A DNA stretch of 21,513 bases from the IMG/VR virus record IMGVR_UViG_3300032050_000935, positions 1 to 21,513 of that record; one strand, 5' to 3'. The notes beneath the pieces are model-generated. The model had not been told where the DNA came from and made no database searches. It saw only the letters and a program-made list of their open reading frames with translations. A program made the translations under genes and the position numbers. This stretch comes from a virus. The number at the start of each line of letters is the position of its first letter. Position 1 is the stretch's first letter. Shown piece by piece: positions 1-6,607 of this stretch.

Positions 1-92
1 TGTTAATCTTCCTGTGGGTGGGCAAAAAAGTTTTAAGAAAAAAAGATAGTGAAGCACAAATGTTTAATCGGAACTACGGCTATTGCTACTAA
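1..92 (+). other. possible 3' end of an upstream gene, frame uncertain
   Basis: Two forward frames are open from the window edge. One ends at TAG 47-49 with a lysine-rich tail (GGQKSFKKKR). The other ends at TAA 90-92, inside the outer arm of the stem-loop that follows. Either could be the C-terminus of the gene before the DUF551 cassette, but neither can be assigned without upstream sequence. Confidence 0.2.
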
Positions 93-165
93 CGTTTTGG
101 CGCTTGGCGATGGGCGGTAAGCGATATGTACTTTTCCGCCTATTGCCAAACGGCTGTTAGCACCA
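89..165 (+). repeat. attC-like imperfect inverted repeat, upstream copy
   Basis: A 14-nt arm (TTGGCGATGGGCGG, 104-117) pairs with CCGCCTATTGCCAA (136-149), with two G-U wobbles and an 18-nt loop. Outer ends are CTAAC (89-93) and GTTAG (156-160). This simple-site layout, with outer TAAC/GTTA boxes, asymmetric spacers and an inner stem, is that of integron attC sites. The boxes do not match the RYYYAAC/GTTRRRY consensus exactly. The bases after GTTAG match the complement of the left box of the downstream copy (see 425-476), as expected at a cassette junction. The structure is seen directly; the integron interpretation is inference. Confidence 0.5.
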
Positions 166-204
166 GTTAAAGTGCGAAGGAATTAATAACTAAAAACTAA
201 TAAT

Positions 205-423
205 ATGAATTGGATTAAAACAAAAGTACAGAAACCAGAAAGGCAACCAAATGTGAGATATTCACAAGTACCTTGCTTAGTTTATTACAAAGGACAAGTA
301 ATGATACTACAATTTAATCACGAACACGAATGTTGGGATGATGAAGATGGTGATGATTATTGCTGTGATATTGAAAGCGTAGAACATTGGATGCCTTTAC
401 CGACTCCACCGAGCGTTGGCTAA
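205..423 (+). CDS. DUF551 domain-containing protein
   Basis: This 72-residue protein carries DUF551 hallmarks: an N-terminal W-I segment with a conserved EXP-like stretch, a central LVYYKGQV strand, an acidic WDDEDGDDY patch (about residues 45-53) and the C-terminal signature HWMPLPTPP (61-69). DUF551 proteins are small, usually phage- or mobile-element-borne, and have no established activity. No signal peptide or membrane segment is visible. The ATG is preceded by an AT-rich leader with no Shine-Dalgarno, as is normal in Bacteroidota. The gene sits alone between two TAAC/GTTA stem-loops and is not packed into the phage operon, so it looks like a mobile cassette and not a phage core gene. Family recognition is firm; function is unknown. 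Confidence 0.8.
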   Translation: MNWIKTKVQKPERQPNVRYSQVPCLVYYKGQVMILQFNHEHECWDDEDGDDYCCDIESVEHWMPLPTPPSVG

Positions 424-424
424 T

Positions 425-476
425 TGGTGCTAACAAAAAACTAGGTGCAGTTTTAATTGCACTTAGTGACTGTTAT
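425..476 (+). repeat. attC-like imperfect inverted repeat, downstream copy
   Basis: CTAGGTGCA (441-449) pairs with TGCACTTAG (458-466) across an 8-nt loop, with one G-U pair. TAAC (431-434) and GTTA (472-475) form the outer boxes, with spacers of 6 and 5 nt. TGGTGCTAACA (425-435) is the exact reverse complement of TGTTAGCACCA (155-165) at the other end of the DUF551 unit. The bases following GTTA here (TCGG) do not match. In an integron array this is expected, because the left box of a cassette's own site pairs with that cassette's own first bases. Alternatively it could be a simple terminator-like hairpin, but no T-run follows. Confidence 0.5.
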
Positions 477-498
477 CGGTAGTTAAAAACAAATAGAA

Positions 499-594
499 AT
501 GAAAATATTAATATTTATATCCCACATAATCCTATCTCCAGTTTACCTTTGTTGGTATCTGGAGGTTATGGATTACTTACTACATAGAAGATGA
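499..594 (+). CDS. small hydrophobic peptide (31 aa), hypothetical
   Basis: ATG at 499 opens a 31-codon frame whose product is hydrophobic over residues 2-22 (KILIFISHIILSPVYLCWYL) and ends in HRR, consistent with a single short membrane segment and a positive tail. Its TGA overlaps the ATG of the next small ORF in an ATGA junction, typical of translational coupling in phage operons. No family was recognised. It could be a chance frame in AT-rich DNA; the coupling is the main support. Confidence 0.35.
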   Translation: MKILIFISHIILSPVYLCWYLEVMDYLLHRR

Positions 595-713
595 AAAAAA
601 ATAGACTACCTAGAAAAACAAAAAAGAAATGGAGTAAAATTGGCAGAGCAATTTGTAAAGCTAATGGACACAAATATATTTCTTTCGGTAAGATTAGGAT
701 AAAAAAATCTTAA
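591..713 (+). CDS. small basic protein (40 aa), hypothetical
   Basis: This ORF starts in the ATGA overlap with the 31-codon frame and encodes a very basic 40-residue protein (starts MKKNRLPRKTKKKW, ends KIRIKKS). About 16 of 40 residues are Lys or Arg. The composition suggests nucleic-acid or membrane-surface association, but no domain is recognised. It ends about 30 bases before the promoter of the ParB-led operon. A conserved-looking K/R-rich start and the coupled position make it more plausible than its neighbour. Function is unknown. Confidence 0.45.
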   Translation: MKKNRLPRKTKKKWSKIGRAICKANGHKYISFGKIRIKKS

Positions 714-740
714 AAAAAGTTAGAATTTACAAAATTTGAT

Positions 741-748
741 TATATTTG
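741..748 (+). promoter_or_regulatory. Bacteroidota-type -7 promoter box
   Basis: TATATTTG fits the Bacteroidota -7 consensus TAnnTTTG and lies 42 bases upstream of the ParB start codon, placing the transcription start near 755. No good -33 TTTG is seen at the normal distance. It is the best host-type promoter in the window and would drive the tightly packed genes from 791 onwards. Confidence 0.5.
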
Positions 749-751
749 CCT

Positions 752-776
752 TTGTTACTGTGTAACAACTGTGTAA
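752..776 (+). promoter_or_regulatory. candidate operator: palindrome and direct repeat at the transcription start
   Basis: TTGTTACTGTGTAACAA (752-768) is a perfect inverted repeat with 7-bp arms and a 3-nt centre. ACTGTGTAA occurs at 757-765 and again at 768-776, an 11-bp period. Both signals overlap the predicted transcription start of the 741-748 promoter, where a repressor would block initiation. Such short AT-rich palindromes can arise by chance. Confidence 0.4.
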
Positions 777-790
777 ATTAAATCTGAAAA

Positions 791-1396
791 ATGAGTAAAT
801 TCAAAACTGTATTGGTTAAAATATCTTCGATAAAACCAAACGAAAACAATCCCCGAATTATTAAGGACGACAAGTTTAAATCACTTGTTCAAAGTGTAAC
901 CGATTTTCCAGAAATGCTAGAAATCCGCCCTATTGTTGTAAACGAGGACGGAATTATCATTGGTGGCAATATGAGATACCGTGCTTGCCTCGAGGCAGGA
1001 ATAACGGAGGTGCCAGTAATCAAATTAGTTGGTATGTCGCAAGAGAAACAAAATGAGTTTCTGATTAAGGACAATGTTGCAGGAGGTGAATGGGATTGGG
1101 ATGCATTGGCAAATAATTGGGATAGTGAAGATCTGAAAGATTGGGGTTTGCAGGTATGGCAAACGAACCTGGAGGATATGAATTTTGATTCAACTGCCAA
1201 CACTAGCAAAGAGGAAAAGGAAAAGGATAATAGTCCGAGAACTACAGACGACAACTATTCCACATTTGAACTGATTATGTTACACGAAAACAAATTGGAT
1301 TTACTCGACACTTTAAATAAAGTTAAAAACGAATTCCTATTTGAAAAGCAGGAAGATGCATTGATGGAAATATTAAGAGTTTACAATAAAAAATAA
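791..1396 (+). CDS. ParB/Srx-fold N-terminal domain protein
   Basis: This 201-residue protein has a ParB/sulfiredoxin-type domain over about residues 8-80. Visible motifs are N20-P-R22 near the start, the ParB box II-like GGNMRYRA (58-65) and KDNVAGGEWDWDAL, as in phage ParB-like proteins of Bacteroidota. The C-terminal third (about 145-200) is a separate conserved segment containing LIMLHENKLDLLDTLNKV and an EDALMEI helix. Proteins of this fold bind DNA or nucleotides, and some act as nucleases, CTPases or kinases; this one lacks the central helix-turn-helix of plasmid ParB, so a partitioning role is unlikely. It is the first gene after the promoter/operator and is separated by one base from the cupin gene, implying shared transcription. 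It is the first of two ParB-fold proteins flanking the module. Confidence 0.8.
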   Translation: MSKFKTVLVKISSIKPNENNPRIIKDDKFKSLVQSVTDFPEMLEIRPIVVNEDGIIIGGNMRYRACLEAGITEVPVIKLVGMSQEKQNEFLIKDNVAGGEWDWDALANNWDSEDLKDWGLQVWQTNLEDMNFDSTANTSKEEKEKDNSPRTTDDNYSTFELIMLHENKLDLLDTLNKVKNEFLFEKQEDALMEILRVYNKK

Positions 1397-1397
1397 T

Positions 1398-2201
1398 ATG
1401 AAAAACAGAGAAAACGCAAGTTTCATCAACTTTAAAAATGATGAGGTAGGTTTGTTATTTGATGATAGCACTAATGAAAAATATCCTATAAAATATTACA
1501 ACGTATTAAACGGCATCGGGTTTGAATCAAAGCCTAACAGTTCGTATTATGGTTTTGTGTATTCTGGAACTACTGAAATTATATCTGACGGCAGACCGAA
1601 AGGAAGTATAGCTAAGGGTATGTATTTTTCAATAGCAGGTGAATTTATTATTAATCCGTCTTGCGAAAGCAAAGTTATTTTAATTGAGGTTCTGCAGGAC
1701 AAAGGTATTTATCCAAAAAATAAGTACAAAGCAGTTTATACTATTGGTGGTCCAATAGAAGAAAGCGGAAGATTAAATTATATTGACGGTTGTACCGATA
1801 GTTTATTAATCCCTCCAGTTAAACTTGGCGACCCTTGTTTTAATCATTTGCATTTCCCTACAAACATTGAGCAAACTCCACATACTCATCCAAGCCATAG
1901 AATAGGAATTGTTGCCAGAGGTAAAGGTATTTGTGTTACTCCGTTTGGTAATCTTCCTTTAGAGGAGGGAATGATTTTCGTAATCAAAGAATGGGATGGA
2001 GTAAGCTTTGAAAAAGCAGAGGACGGTAACGTTTACGAAATAGGTAACCATTGCTTTTATACACAAGAGGAGGGAATGGACGTTATTGCTTTCCATCCCG
2101 ATTCAGACTTTGGTCCACAAGATGAAAACCATCCAATGATTAACAGAACCATTGTAAAAGGTATTTCAGCAAATTCTATTGATACAATTAGAACAAAATA
2201 A
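1398..2201 (+). CDS. cupin (bicupin-like) protein
   Basis: A 267-residue protein whose second half is a cupin barrel. HTHPSH at 162-167 followed by RGKG corresponds to cupin motif 1, and H218 in GNHCF to motif 2, giving probable metal ligands H162, H164 and H218. The usual motif-1 glutamate is not obvious; R168 occupies its approximate place. The C-terminal signature FHPDSDFGP...HPMINRT looks family-specific. Residues about 45-100 have alternating strands and glycines consistent with a second, degenerate barrel. Cupins are metal-dependent oxygenases, isomerases or binding proteins, so no reaction can be named. It lies two bases before the IbrA-like gene. The fixed proximity suggests it acts on the same substrate as the PP-loop enzyme; that is inference. 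Confidence 0.65.
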   Translation: MKNRENASFINFKNDEVGLLFDDSTNEKYPIKYYNVLNGIGFESKPNSSYYGFVYSGTTEIISDGRPKGSIAKGMYFSIAGEFIINPSCESKVILIEVLQDKGIYPKNKYKAVYTIGGPIEESGRLNYIDGCTDSLLIPPVKLGDPCFNHLHFPTNIEQTPHTHPSHRIGIVARGKGICVTPFGNLPLEEGMIFVIKEWDGVSFEKAEDGNVYEIGNHCFYTQEEGMDVIAFHPDSDFGPQDENHPMINRTIVKGISANSIDTIRTK

Positions 2202-2203
2202 TT

Positions 2204-3385
2204 ATGGCACACGTAAGAAAAAAAGAGTACATCGATACCAACGTTTACGATGAGGCAATAAAAAGGATTAGCTATTTATACGATTCTTTTGACAAGGTTG
2301 TTGTGTCGTTTTCTGGAGGTAAGGATAGTACTGCAGTTTTAAATTGCGCATTGAAAGTTGCTCGAGAGAAAAACAAATTGCCATTGAAAGTTGTTTTCTT
2401 TGATGAGGAGGCTATCCATCCGCCAACCATCGAATACGTTAAGCGTGTTGCTGAAAATCCAGAAATCGATTTGGAATGGTATTGCTTAGAATTCAAACAC
2501 AGAAACGCTTGCTCAAATGAAGAACCATTTTGGTACACTTGGGATGAGGATAAAAAAGATTTGTGGGTAAGGGAACTACCTACTGGCGTAAAACTAATTA
2601 CTTCGCATCCGAAATTCAAAAAAGGAATGTCGTTCCAAGAGTTTAGCCCGTACTTATACGAAAGAAACCAAGGACGTATTGCAATGCTTACTGGAATTAG
2701 AACGCAAGAAAGTTTACGCAGATACCAGGTTATATCCAAAAAGAAAAATGATGCTTATATAAATTCAACTGCAGAGGCAGGACAAAACCAGTACCGTGCT
2801 TTTCCTATCTACGACTGGAGCAGCGAGGACGTGTGGTTGGCAGTACATAAATTTGGGTGGGATTATAACAGAACATACGATGTATTTAATCAGACAAAAT
2901 TGTTTGGTGACTTTTTGCACCAACGTGTTTGTCCTCCTTATGGAGAAGAACCATTAAGAGGGTTGTGGGTTTATTCGGAATGTTTTCCAGAAATGTGGCA
3001 CAAGATGATTGAGCGTGTTCAAGGTGTATCAACTGCTTGGCGTTATGGCAATACAGAATTGTATGCATCCGCAAAATCGAAACCAGAAAATATGCAATGG
3101 TCTCAATACATTAAAATTATTGTTGACAGTTACGATCACGATTCAAAAAAGGAAGTGCAAGACACTATCAATAAATATATCCAAGGCCATTTCAAAAAAT
3201 CTAAAATGAAAGTGGAGGAAGAAACTCCTAATCCTATTACTGGCATTAGTTGGAAGTGGCTTTGTACTATTGCTATCAGAGGGGATTTTAAAGGTCGTCA
3301 AGGGGGAATGATGAATACAAATGCTGCAAAGGAAAGAGAAAGATTGGGTATTACATTAGAGGAGGCAATTAAATTGTATAAATAA
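2204..3385 (+). CDS. ibrA: IbrA-like PP-loop ATPase (PAPS reductase family, DUF3440)
   Basis: This 393-residue protein opens with an ATP-pyrophosphatase PP-loop, SGGKDST at residues 37-43. The PAPS-reductase-family motif TGIRTQESLRR follows at about 163-173 and WSSEDVW at about 205. The C-terminal half has the DUF3440/IbrA features CPPYGEEPLRGLW, RVQGVSTAWRYG and SWKWLC. The family adenylylates or otherwise activates a substrate with ATP. Its best-known member, IbrA of E. coli prophages, was named as a regulator of immunoglobulin-binding proteins, but the chemistry is not established. The ECGLH cysteine motif of assimilatory PAPS reductases is absent, so sulfate assimilation is unlikely. The stop overlaps the next start by one base. 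A nucleic-acid or nucleotide modification role, as in PP-loop enzymes such as DndC or TtcA, is an open possibility. Confidence 0.8.
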   Translation: MAHVRKKEYIDTNVYDEAIKRISYLYDSFDKVVVSFSGGKDSTAVLNCALKVAREKNKLPLKVVFFDEEAIHPPTIEYVKRVAENPEIDLEWYCLEFKHRNACSNEEPFWYTWDEDKKDLWVRELPTGVKLITSHPKFKKGMSFQEFSPYLYERNQGRIAMLTGIRTQESLRRYQVISKKKNDAYINSTAEAGQNQYRAFPIYDWSSEDVWLAVHKFGWDYNRTYDVFNQTKLFGDFLHQRVCPPYGEEPLRGLWVYSECFPEMWHKMIERVQGVSTAWRYGNTELYASAKSKPENMQWSQYIKIIVDSYDHDSKKEVQDTINKYIQGHFKKSKMKVEEETPNPITGISWKWLCTIAIRGDFKGRQGGMMNTNAAKERERLGITLEEAIKLYK

Positions 3386-3882
3386 TGGACAGAGAACAAG
3401 CAATAGAATTTATTAATAGCTGCCAATTTAAAGAGGCTAAAAGTTATTCGGAAACTTATCCACATTGGTACACTACAAGAACATTAGTCAATAACGATGC
3501 TGACTTTGAGGCTTTTTTAAAATTCTGCAGAGAAAATTCAATCCTTAAAAAATTTTATTCAAAGCAATATTTATATTTGGAGTTGGAGGGTTTTGAGTAT
3601 TGGGAAATGGGGAGACCAATAAAGTGTGTTGAAGTTTTAAACAAAGCTATCATAAACGACAATGCCTATTACAGATATCCTGCTCCATCAAAAGAGGCAG
3701 GAGATTTTTTGAAACGTAAATTAAATTTAAGGGACGAGTATCTGGAAAAGCTATTGAAACTGGAGGCACCAACCGAAATTAATTTGCAGGAGATTGCTTT
3801 CCTAATGAATACAGAAAGAAGAATACACGGTGGAGGAAAAAACATAATCGACCATTCAGAATTAGAAATCAAATACAAATAA
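3385..3882 (+). CDS. conserved phage protein with PHWY motif, function unknown
   Basis: The 165-residue product has an N-terminal block YPHWYTTRT (25-33), an LKFCREN helix and then GFEYWEMG (about 69-76) followed by VLNKA. This pattern (PHxYtxR... YWxMG... N/K-A) resembles a small conserved protein seen in varied phage genomes, sometimes beside or fused to methyltransferases; that link is from memory and not shown here. The C-terminal part (about 100-165) is charged and predicted helical, ending IHGGGKNIIDHSELEIKYK. No catalytic motif, membrane segment or signal peptide is visible. The start overlaps the ibrA-like stop by one base and the gene ends one base before the IbrB-like gene, so it is embedded in the IbrA/IbrB pair and probably works with them. 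Confidence 0.6.
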   Translation: MDREQAIEFINSCQFKEAKSYSETYPHWYTTRTLVNNDADFEAFLKFCRENSILKKFYSKQYLYLELEGFEYWEMGRPIKCVEVLNKAIINDNAYYRYPAPSKEAGDFLKRKLNLRDEYLEKLLKLEAPTEINLQEIAFLMNTERRIHGGGKNIIDHSELEIKYK

Positions 3883-3883
3883 A

Positions 3884-4384
3884 ATGAAACCACAACCATT
3901 AAATGAAATCAGTTGGATTGATAGAAATCTATTAAAGCCAAACAACTACAACCCGAATAAGGTTGCACCTCCAGAATTAAAGTTATTAAAAATCTCTATC
4001 TTAGAGGACGGATGGACGCAGCCTATTGTTATAAACCCAGACTTTACGATTGTAGATGGCTTTCACCGTTGGACGGTTTCGGGACACAAAGAAATTTTTG
4101 AGTTGACAGACGGCAAAGTACCGACTGTAATGGTTCATCCTAAAGATGCAGCCCAACAACAAATGGCTACAATACGTCACAACCGTGCAAGAGGAACACA
4201 CGGTGTTTTAGAAATGAGTAATATTGTTACGGATATGGTAAAGCAGGGATTAAGCGGTGACGAGATTATGAAACGATTAATGATGGAGAAAGAGGAAGTT
4301 GTACGATTATTGTTCCGTGCAGGAATACCAAAAAGTGATGTGTTTAACGACAAAGGTTTTTCAACCGCTTGGCAACCTAAATAA
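3884..4384 (+). CDS. ibrB: IbrB-like ParB/Srx-fold protein
   Basis: A 166-residue ParB-like protein. The NPN segment (23-25), QPIVI and the box DGFHRW (58-63) are ParB/Srx motifs. IRHNRARGTHG follows at about 104-114, then a helix-turn-helix-like stretch (about 120-140, GLSGDEIMKRLMMEKEEV), and the C-terminus reads FSTAWQPK. This architecture matches IbrB, the ParB-like partner encoded with IbrA in E. coli prophages. Its position in the same operon as the DUF3440 enzyme supports that assignment. The partner role may be DNA or nucleotide binding, or a phosphotransfer reaction; the sequence alone does not decide. It differs clearly from the ParB protein at 791, so the operon carries two ParB-fold proteins of different subfamilies. 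It is the last module gene before the packaging genes, 8 bases upstream. Confidence 0.75.
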   Translation: MKPQPLNEISWIDRNLLKPNNYNPNKVAPPELKLLKISILEDGWTQPIVINPDFTIVDGFHRWTVSGHKEIFELTDGKVPTVMVHPKDAAQQQMATIRHNRARGTHGVLEMSNIVTDMVKQGLSGDEIMKRLMMEKEEVVRLLFRAGIPKSDVFNDKGFSTAWQPK

Positions 4385-4392
4385 AAATACCA

Positions 4393-4704
4393 ATGGCTAA
4401 TAAAGATAATCTAAAGCATCTTGTTCCTTTCAAAAAGGGATTTGATCCACGAAGAAATATAAAGGGACAACCCCCGAAGATTCCTGCAATAGATACTTTA
4501 CTGGCAGAGGTATTGGGTGAGGAAAAGGACGGAGTTTCTGCAGCTAAGGCTATCCTAATGGCTTTACGTGCTAAGGCATCTAAAGGTGATGTTCGGGCTG
4601 CAGAGGCTTTACTTGATAGGGCTTATGGAAAATCTACTCAGATTGTTGACCATACAGTTGCTTTAAATTACGATGAATTTATTGAAAAAATTACCAATGC
4701 TTAA
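4393..4704 (+). CDS. DUF5681-like protein, candidate small terminase subunit
   Basis: This 103-residue protein has a basic, glycine-containing N-terminus (FKKGFDPRRNIKGQP, about residues 13-27) and a helical core ending AAEALLDRAYGK (about 75-86). Both are features of the DUF5681 family often encoded next to phage terminase genes. The RAAEALLDRAYGK helix is a recurrent motif in phage packaging-region proteins. Its place just upstream of the large terminase suggests a DNA-recognition (TerS) role, although canonical TerS proteins are usually longer and the helix-turn-helix is not clear. It overlaps the next ORF. Family recognition is moderate and the function is inferred from position. Confidence 0.6.
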   Translation: MANKDNLKHLVPFKKGFDPRRNIKGQPPKIPAIDTLLAEVLGEEKDGVSAAKAILMALRAKASKGDVRAAEALLDRAYGKSTQIVDHTVALNYDEFIEKITNA

Positions 4705-4954
4705 ATCAGATTTACCAATAGAACCTTATACAATAGCCGAGGCTTTAGTTTGTATAAATGCGGAATTGAAATCCAAAGGCAGGCATAAAATTGGCTCCAG
4801 TCACTTCAATAATTTGATTTACAATATTGTTAAAGTGGAACGGATAAAGGTTAAAAAGAAACCAGTATCAATCCACTACAACTCTATAGTTGATATTTAT
4901 AACCACATCAACACAAAACGCTATCCAAAGAATAGAAAAACTAGGTGCAAATAA
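4697..4954 (+). CDS. small protein of unknown function upstream of terL
   Basis: The product is 85 residues if translation starts at ATG 4697, which overlaps the preceding stop by 8 bases. An in-frame ATG at 4673 would add eight residues, and neither has a clear ribosome site. The sequence begins LKSDLPIEPYTIAEAL and contains a helical middle and a Lys/Arg-rich tail (TKRYPKNRKTRCK). The N-terminal pattern could be a DNA-binding helical domain, so it competes with the previous gene as the small terminase subunit. Its stop overlaps the GTG start of the large terminase by 10 bases, arguing for co-translation. No family was recognised. Confidence 0.55.
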   Translation: MLKSDLPIEPYTIAEALVCINAELKSKGRHKIGSSHFNNLIYNIVKVERIKVKKKPVSIHYNSIVDIYNHINTKRYPKNRKTRCK

Positions 4955-6081
4955 TCCCAATATATTTCAGACACTTTAAACAGAATGCCAAAGAAAGATT
5001 TGTAGGATTAGTTGGAAGTTCAAGGTCTGGCAAAACTTATTCGGGACTTCAATGGTTATTCTTTTTAGCTCAAATGGGCATCAAATTTGAATGTACTGTT
5101 GTTGGTCGTTCTATTCCTTTTTTACGTGACGGAGCCGTTAATTCCTTTCGGGAAATAGCAAACGGTTACACAATTATACGCTCACCCTTTAGCGTAAAAA
5201 TAAAAAATGCCTCTTTCCTATTTCGTTCCTTTGAAAATGAAAACGATGCTAAGGGAGCGGAAAGAGATTTCCTTTACCTAAACGAATGTAATGACTTGGA
5301 ATATAAAGTTGTTCAACAATTAATTATGAGAACAAGGATTCAAACGATTGTGGATTTTAACCCTACAAAACGATTTTGGATTGACGAATATACTTCTGGC
5401 AGCAACCTATTAAAAACAACCTGGAAAGACAATCCATATTTAGCAGAATCCCAAAAGGAAAACTTTGCAGCAATAAAACATAGAGCAGAATTACCAAATG
5501 CATCTGCTTACGACAAGTATCTTTATTCCGTGTTCTATTTGGGCGAGTATGGAGATATGCGAGGCAATGTTTTTGGCAGGCTATCAGAATGTACGGTTGC
5601 TGAATACGAAAGTTTAACCAAACATAGTCGCAAGCTTTACGGTTTGGATTTTGGTTTCAGTCAAGATCCTTGCGCATTAATTGAAATGTCAATGGTACTT
5701 GGAGTTATTTATATCAGATACCTGCTTTATCAAAACCAACTAAACGACTTCCAGTTATCCGAAATACTGAAAGAATATTGTGATGCCAGTAACCCAATAG
5801 TTTGTGACTTCGGAGGCGGAGGTGATGCTAGGATGTCAAACATATTTCAGTTAACTGGTCTGACTTTAGTCAAGGCCACAAAGGGACCAAACTCAATTAA
5901 AACTGGAGTAGAATTATTGAATACTTATCCTATTGTGGTTTGTGGCGAACACGCAATGAAAGAATTTAGCAGCTATGAATTTGTAGATGATTCATTTTCC
6001 GAAAAGGACAACCACGGTATTGATAGTGCTAGATATGCCATTGACTATGCAGTCCGTGCCAATTACTTTAATATTAGTTAA
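4945..6081 (+). CDS. terL: terminase large subunit
   Basis: The motor protein that packages phage DNA into the prohead. The ATPase domain has Walker A GSSRSGKT (24-31) and a Walker B-like FLYLNE (109-114), with E114 as the probable catalytic glutamate and Asn in place of the usual Asp, as in PBSX-like terminases. The C-terminal RNase H-like nuclease has acidic motifs in YGLDFGF (about 225), VCDFGGGGD (about 290) and HGIDSARYAIDYA (about 357). At 378 residues it is slightly short for the family but complete. The start is GTG at 4945, inside the preceding gene, since no later start retains the whole ATPase domain. In most siphophages the portal gene comes next; here tail genes follow. Confidence 0.92.
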   Translation: MQIIPIYFRHFKQNAKERFVGLVGSSRSGKTYSGLQWLFFLAQMGIKFECTVVGRSIPFLRDGAVNSFREIANGYTIIRSPFSVKIKNASFLFRSFENENDAKGAERDFLYLNECNDLEYKVVQQLIMRTRIQTIVDFNPTKRFWIDEYTSGSNLLKTTWKDNPYLAESQKENFAAIKHRAELPNASAYDKYLYSVFYLGEYGDMRGNVFGRLSECTVAEYESLTKHSRKLYGLDFGFSQDPCALIEMSMVLGVIYIRYLLYQNQLNDFQLSEILKEYCDASNPIVCDFGGGGDARMSNIFQLTGLTLVKATKGPNSIKTGVELLNTYPIVVCGEHAMKEFSSYEFVDDSFSEKDNHGIDSARYAIDYAVRANYFNIS

Positions 6082-6103
6082 CTATTTTATTTATTTTTAT
6101 ATC

Positions 6104-6607
6104 GTGACTGAAAAAGAGATAGTTAAGGACGAATTAACTCAAATGATTGGTAGGATTGCCAATAATTTGGATAGTACTGGAACGAGTGCAAGTGGTCGTA
6201 CTGCTAAATCTATGTTTGTTGAAGATACTGAATTTGGCGTTATTGTTTGGACTTCCAGAAGATATTTTAAGGGTGTTGAAATAGGCAGACCTGCAGGAGG
6301 TGTTCCAAAAGGCTTTAATCAGATTATCAAACAATGGATTTTGGATAAGGGTATTACAGTCACTCAGTTACCTTATAAACGAAAACCATCTGCTAACTGG
6401 CAACCCAAATATAGTGTTCCAGAACGGTCGCTAATTATGGCTGCAGGTGCTATTGCAAGTAACATTAAAAGCAAAGGAACTGGATTGCATCAAAGTGGAG
6501 GACGTTCCGATATTTACAGTCAAGAAATAGAAACTACCGTTGGCAATATTAAAAAACGCTTGGCATCGGAAGTGATTGCACAAATTAAATCAAACATTAG
6601 GAAGTAA
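6104..6607 (+). CDS. tail-completion / head-tail joining-like protein
   Basis: A 167-residue protein if started at GTG 6104, 22 bases after terL; an in-frame ATG at 5987 would overlap terL by 95 bases and add an unnatural hydrophobic leader, so it is rejected. Conserved-looking blocks are TGTSASGRTAKSM (about 21-33), YFKGVEIGRPAGGVPKGF (about 50-67), WQPKYS and GTGLHQSGGRSDIYSQEI (about 127-144). The pattern of a short alpha/beta core with G-T-x-L-x-x-S-G-G-R-x-D-I-Y fits small joining proteins of the HK97 gp10 type in Bacteroidota phages. It overlaps the tape measure start by one base, which supports a tail role. Assignment is by pattern and context. Confidence 0.5.
   Translation: MTEKEIVKDELTQMIGRIANNLDSTGTSASGRTAKSMFVEDTEFGVIVWTSRRYFKGVEIGRPAGGVPKGFNQIIKQWILDKGITVTQLPYKRKPSANWQPKYSVPERSLIMAAGAIASNIKSKGTGLHQSGGRSDIYSQEIETTVGNIKKRLASEVIAQIKSNIRK

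Noticed and set aside
2272-2739. 155-codon reverse-strand frame inside the IbrA-like gene
   Set aside because: It lies antisense to a protein with clear PP-loop and DUF3440 motifs, and its own product has no domain; a shadow of biased codon use.
436-4949. A 14-base match AAAAACTAGGTGCA at 436-449 and 4936-4949
   Set aside because: A single match of this length is expected by chance in about 21 kb of AT-rich DNA, and the second copy has no hairpin or repeat context.
5987-6103. Longer start for the tail-completion-like gene at ATG 5987
   Set aside because: It would overlap terL by 95 bases and add a hydrophobic leader; GTG 6104 gives a compact protein that fits the operon spacing.
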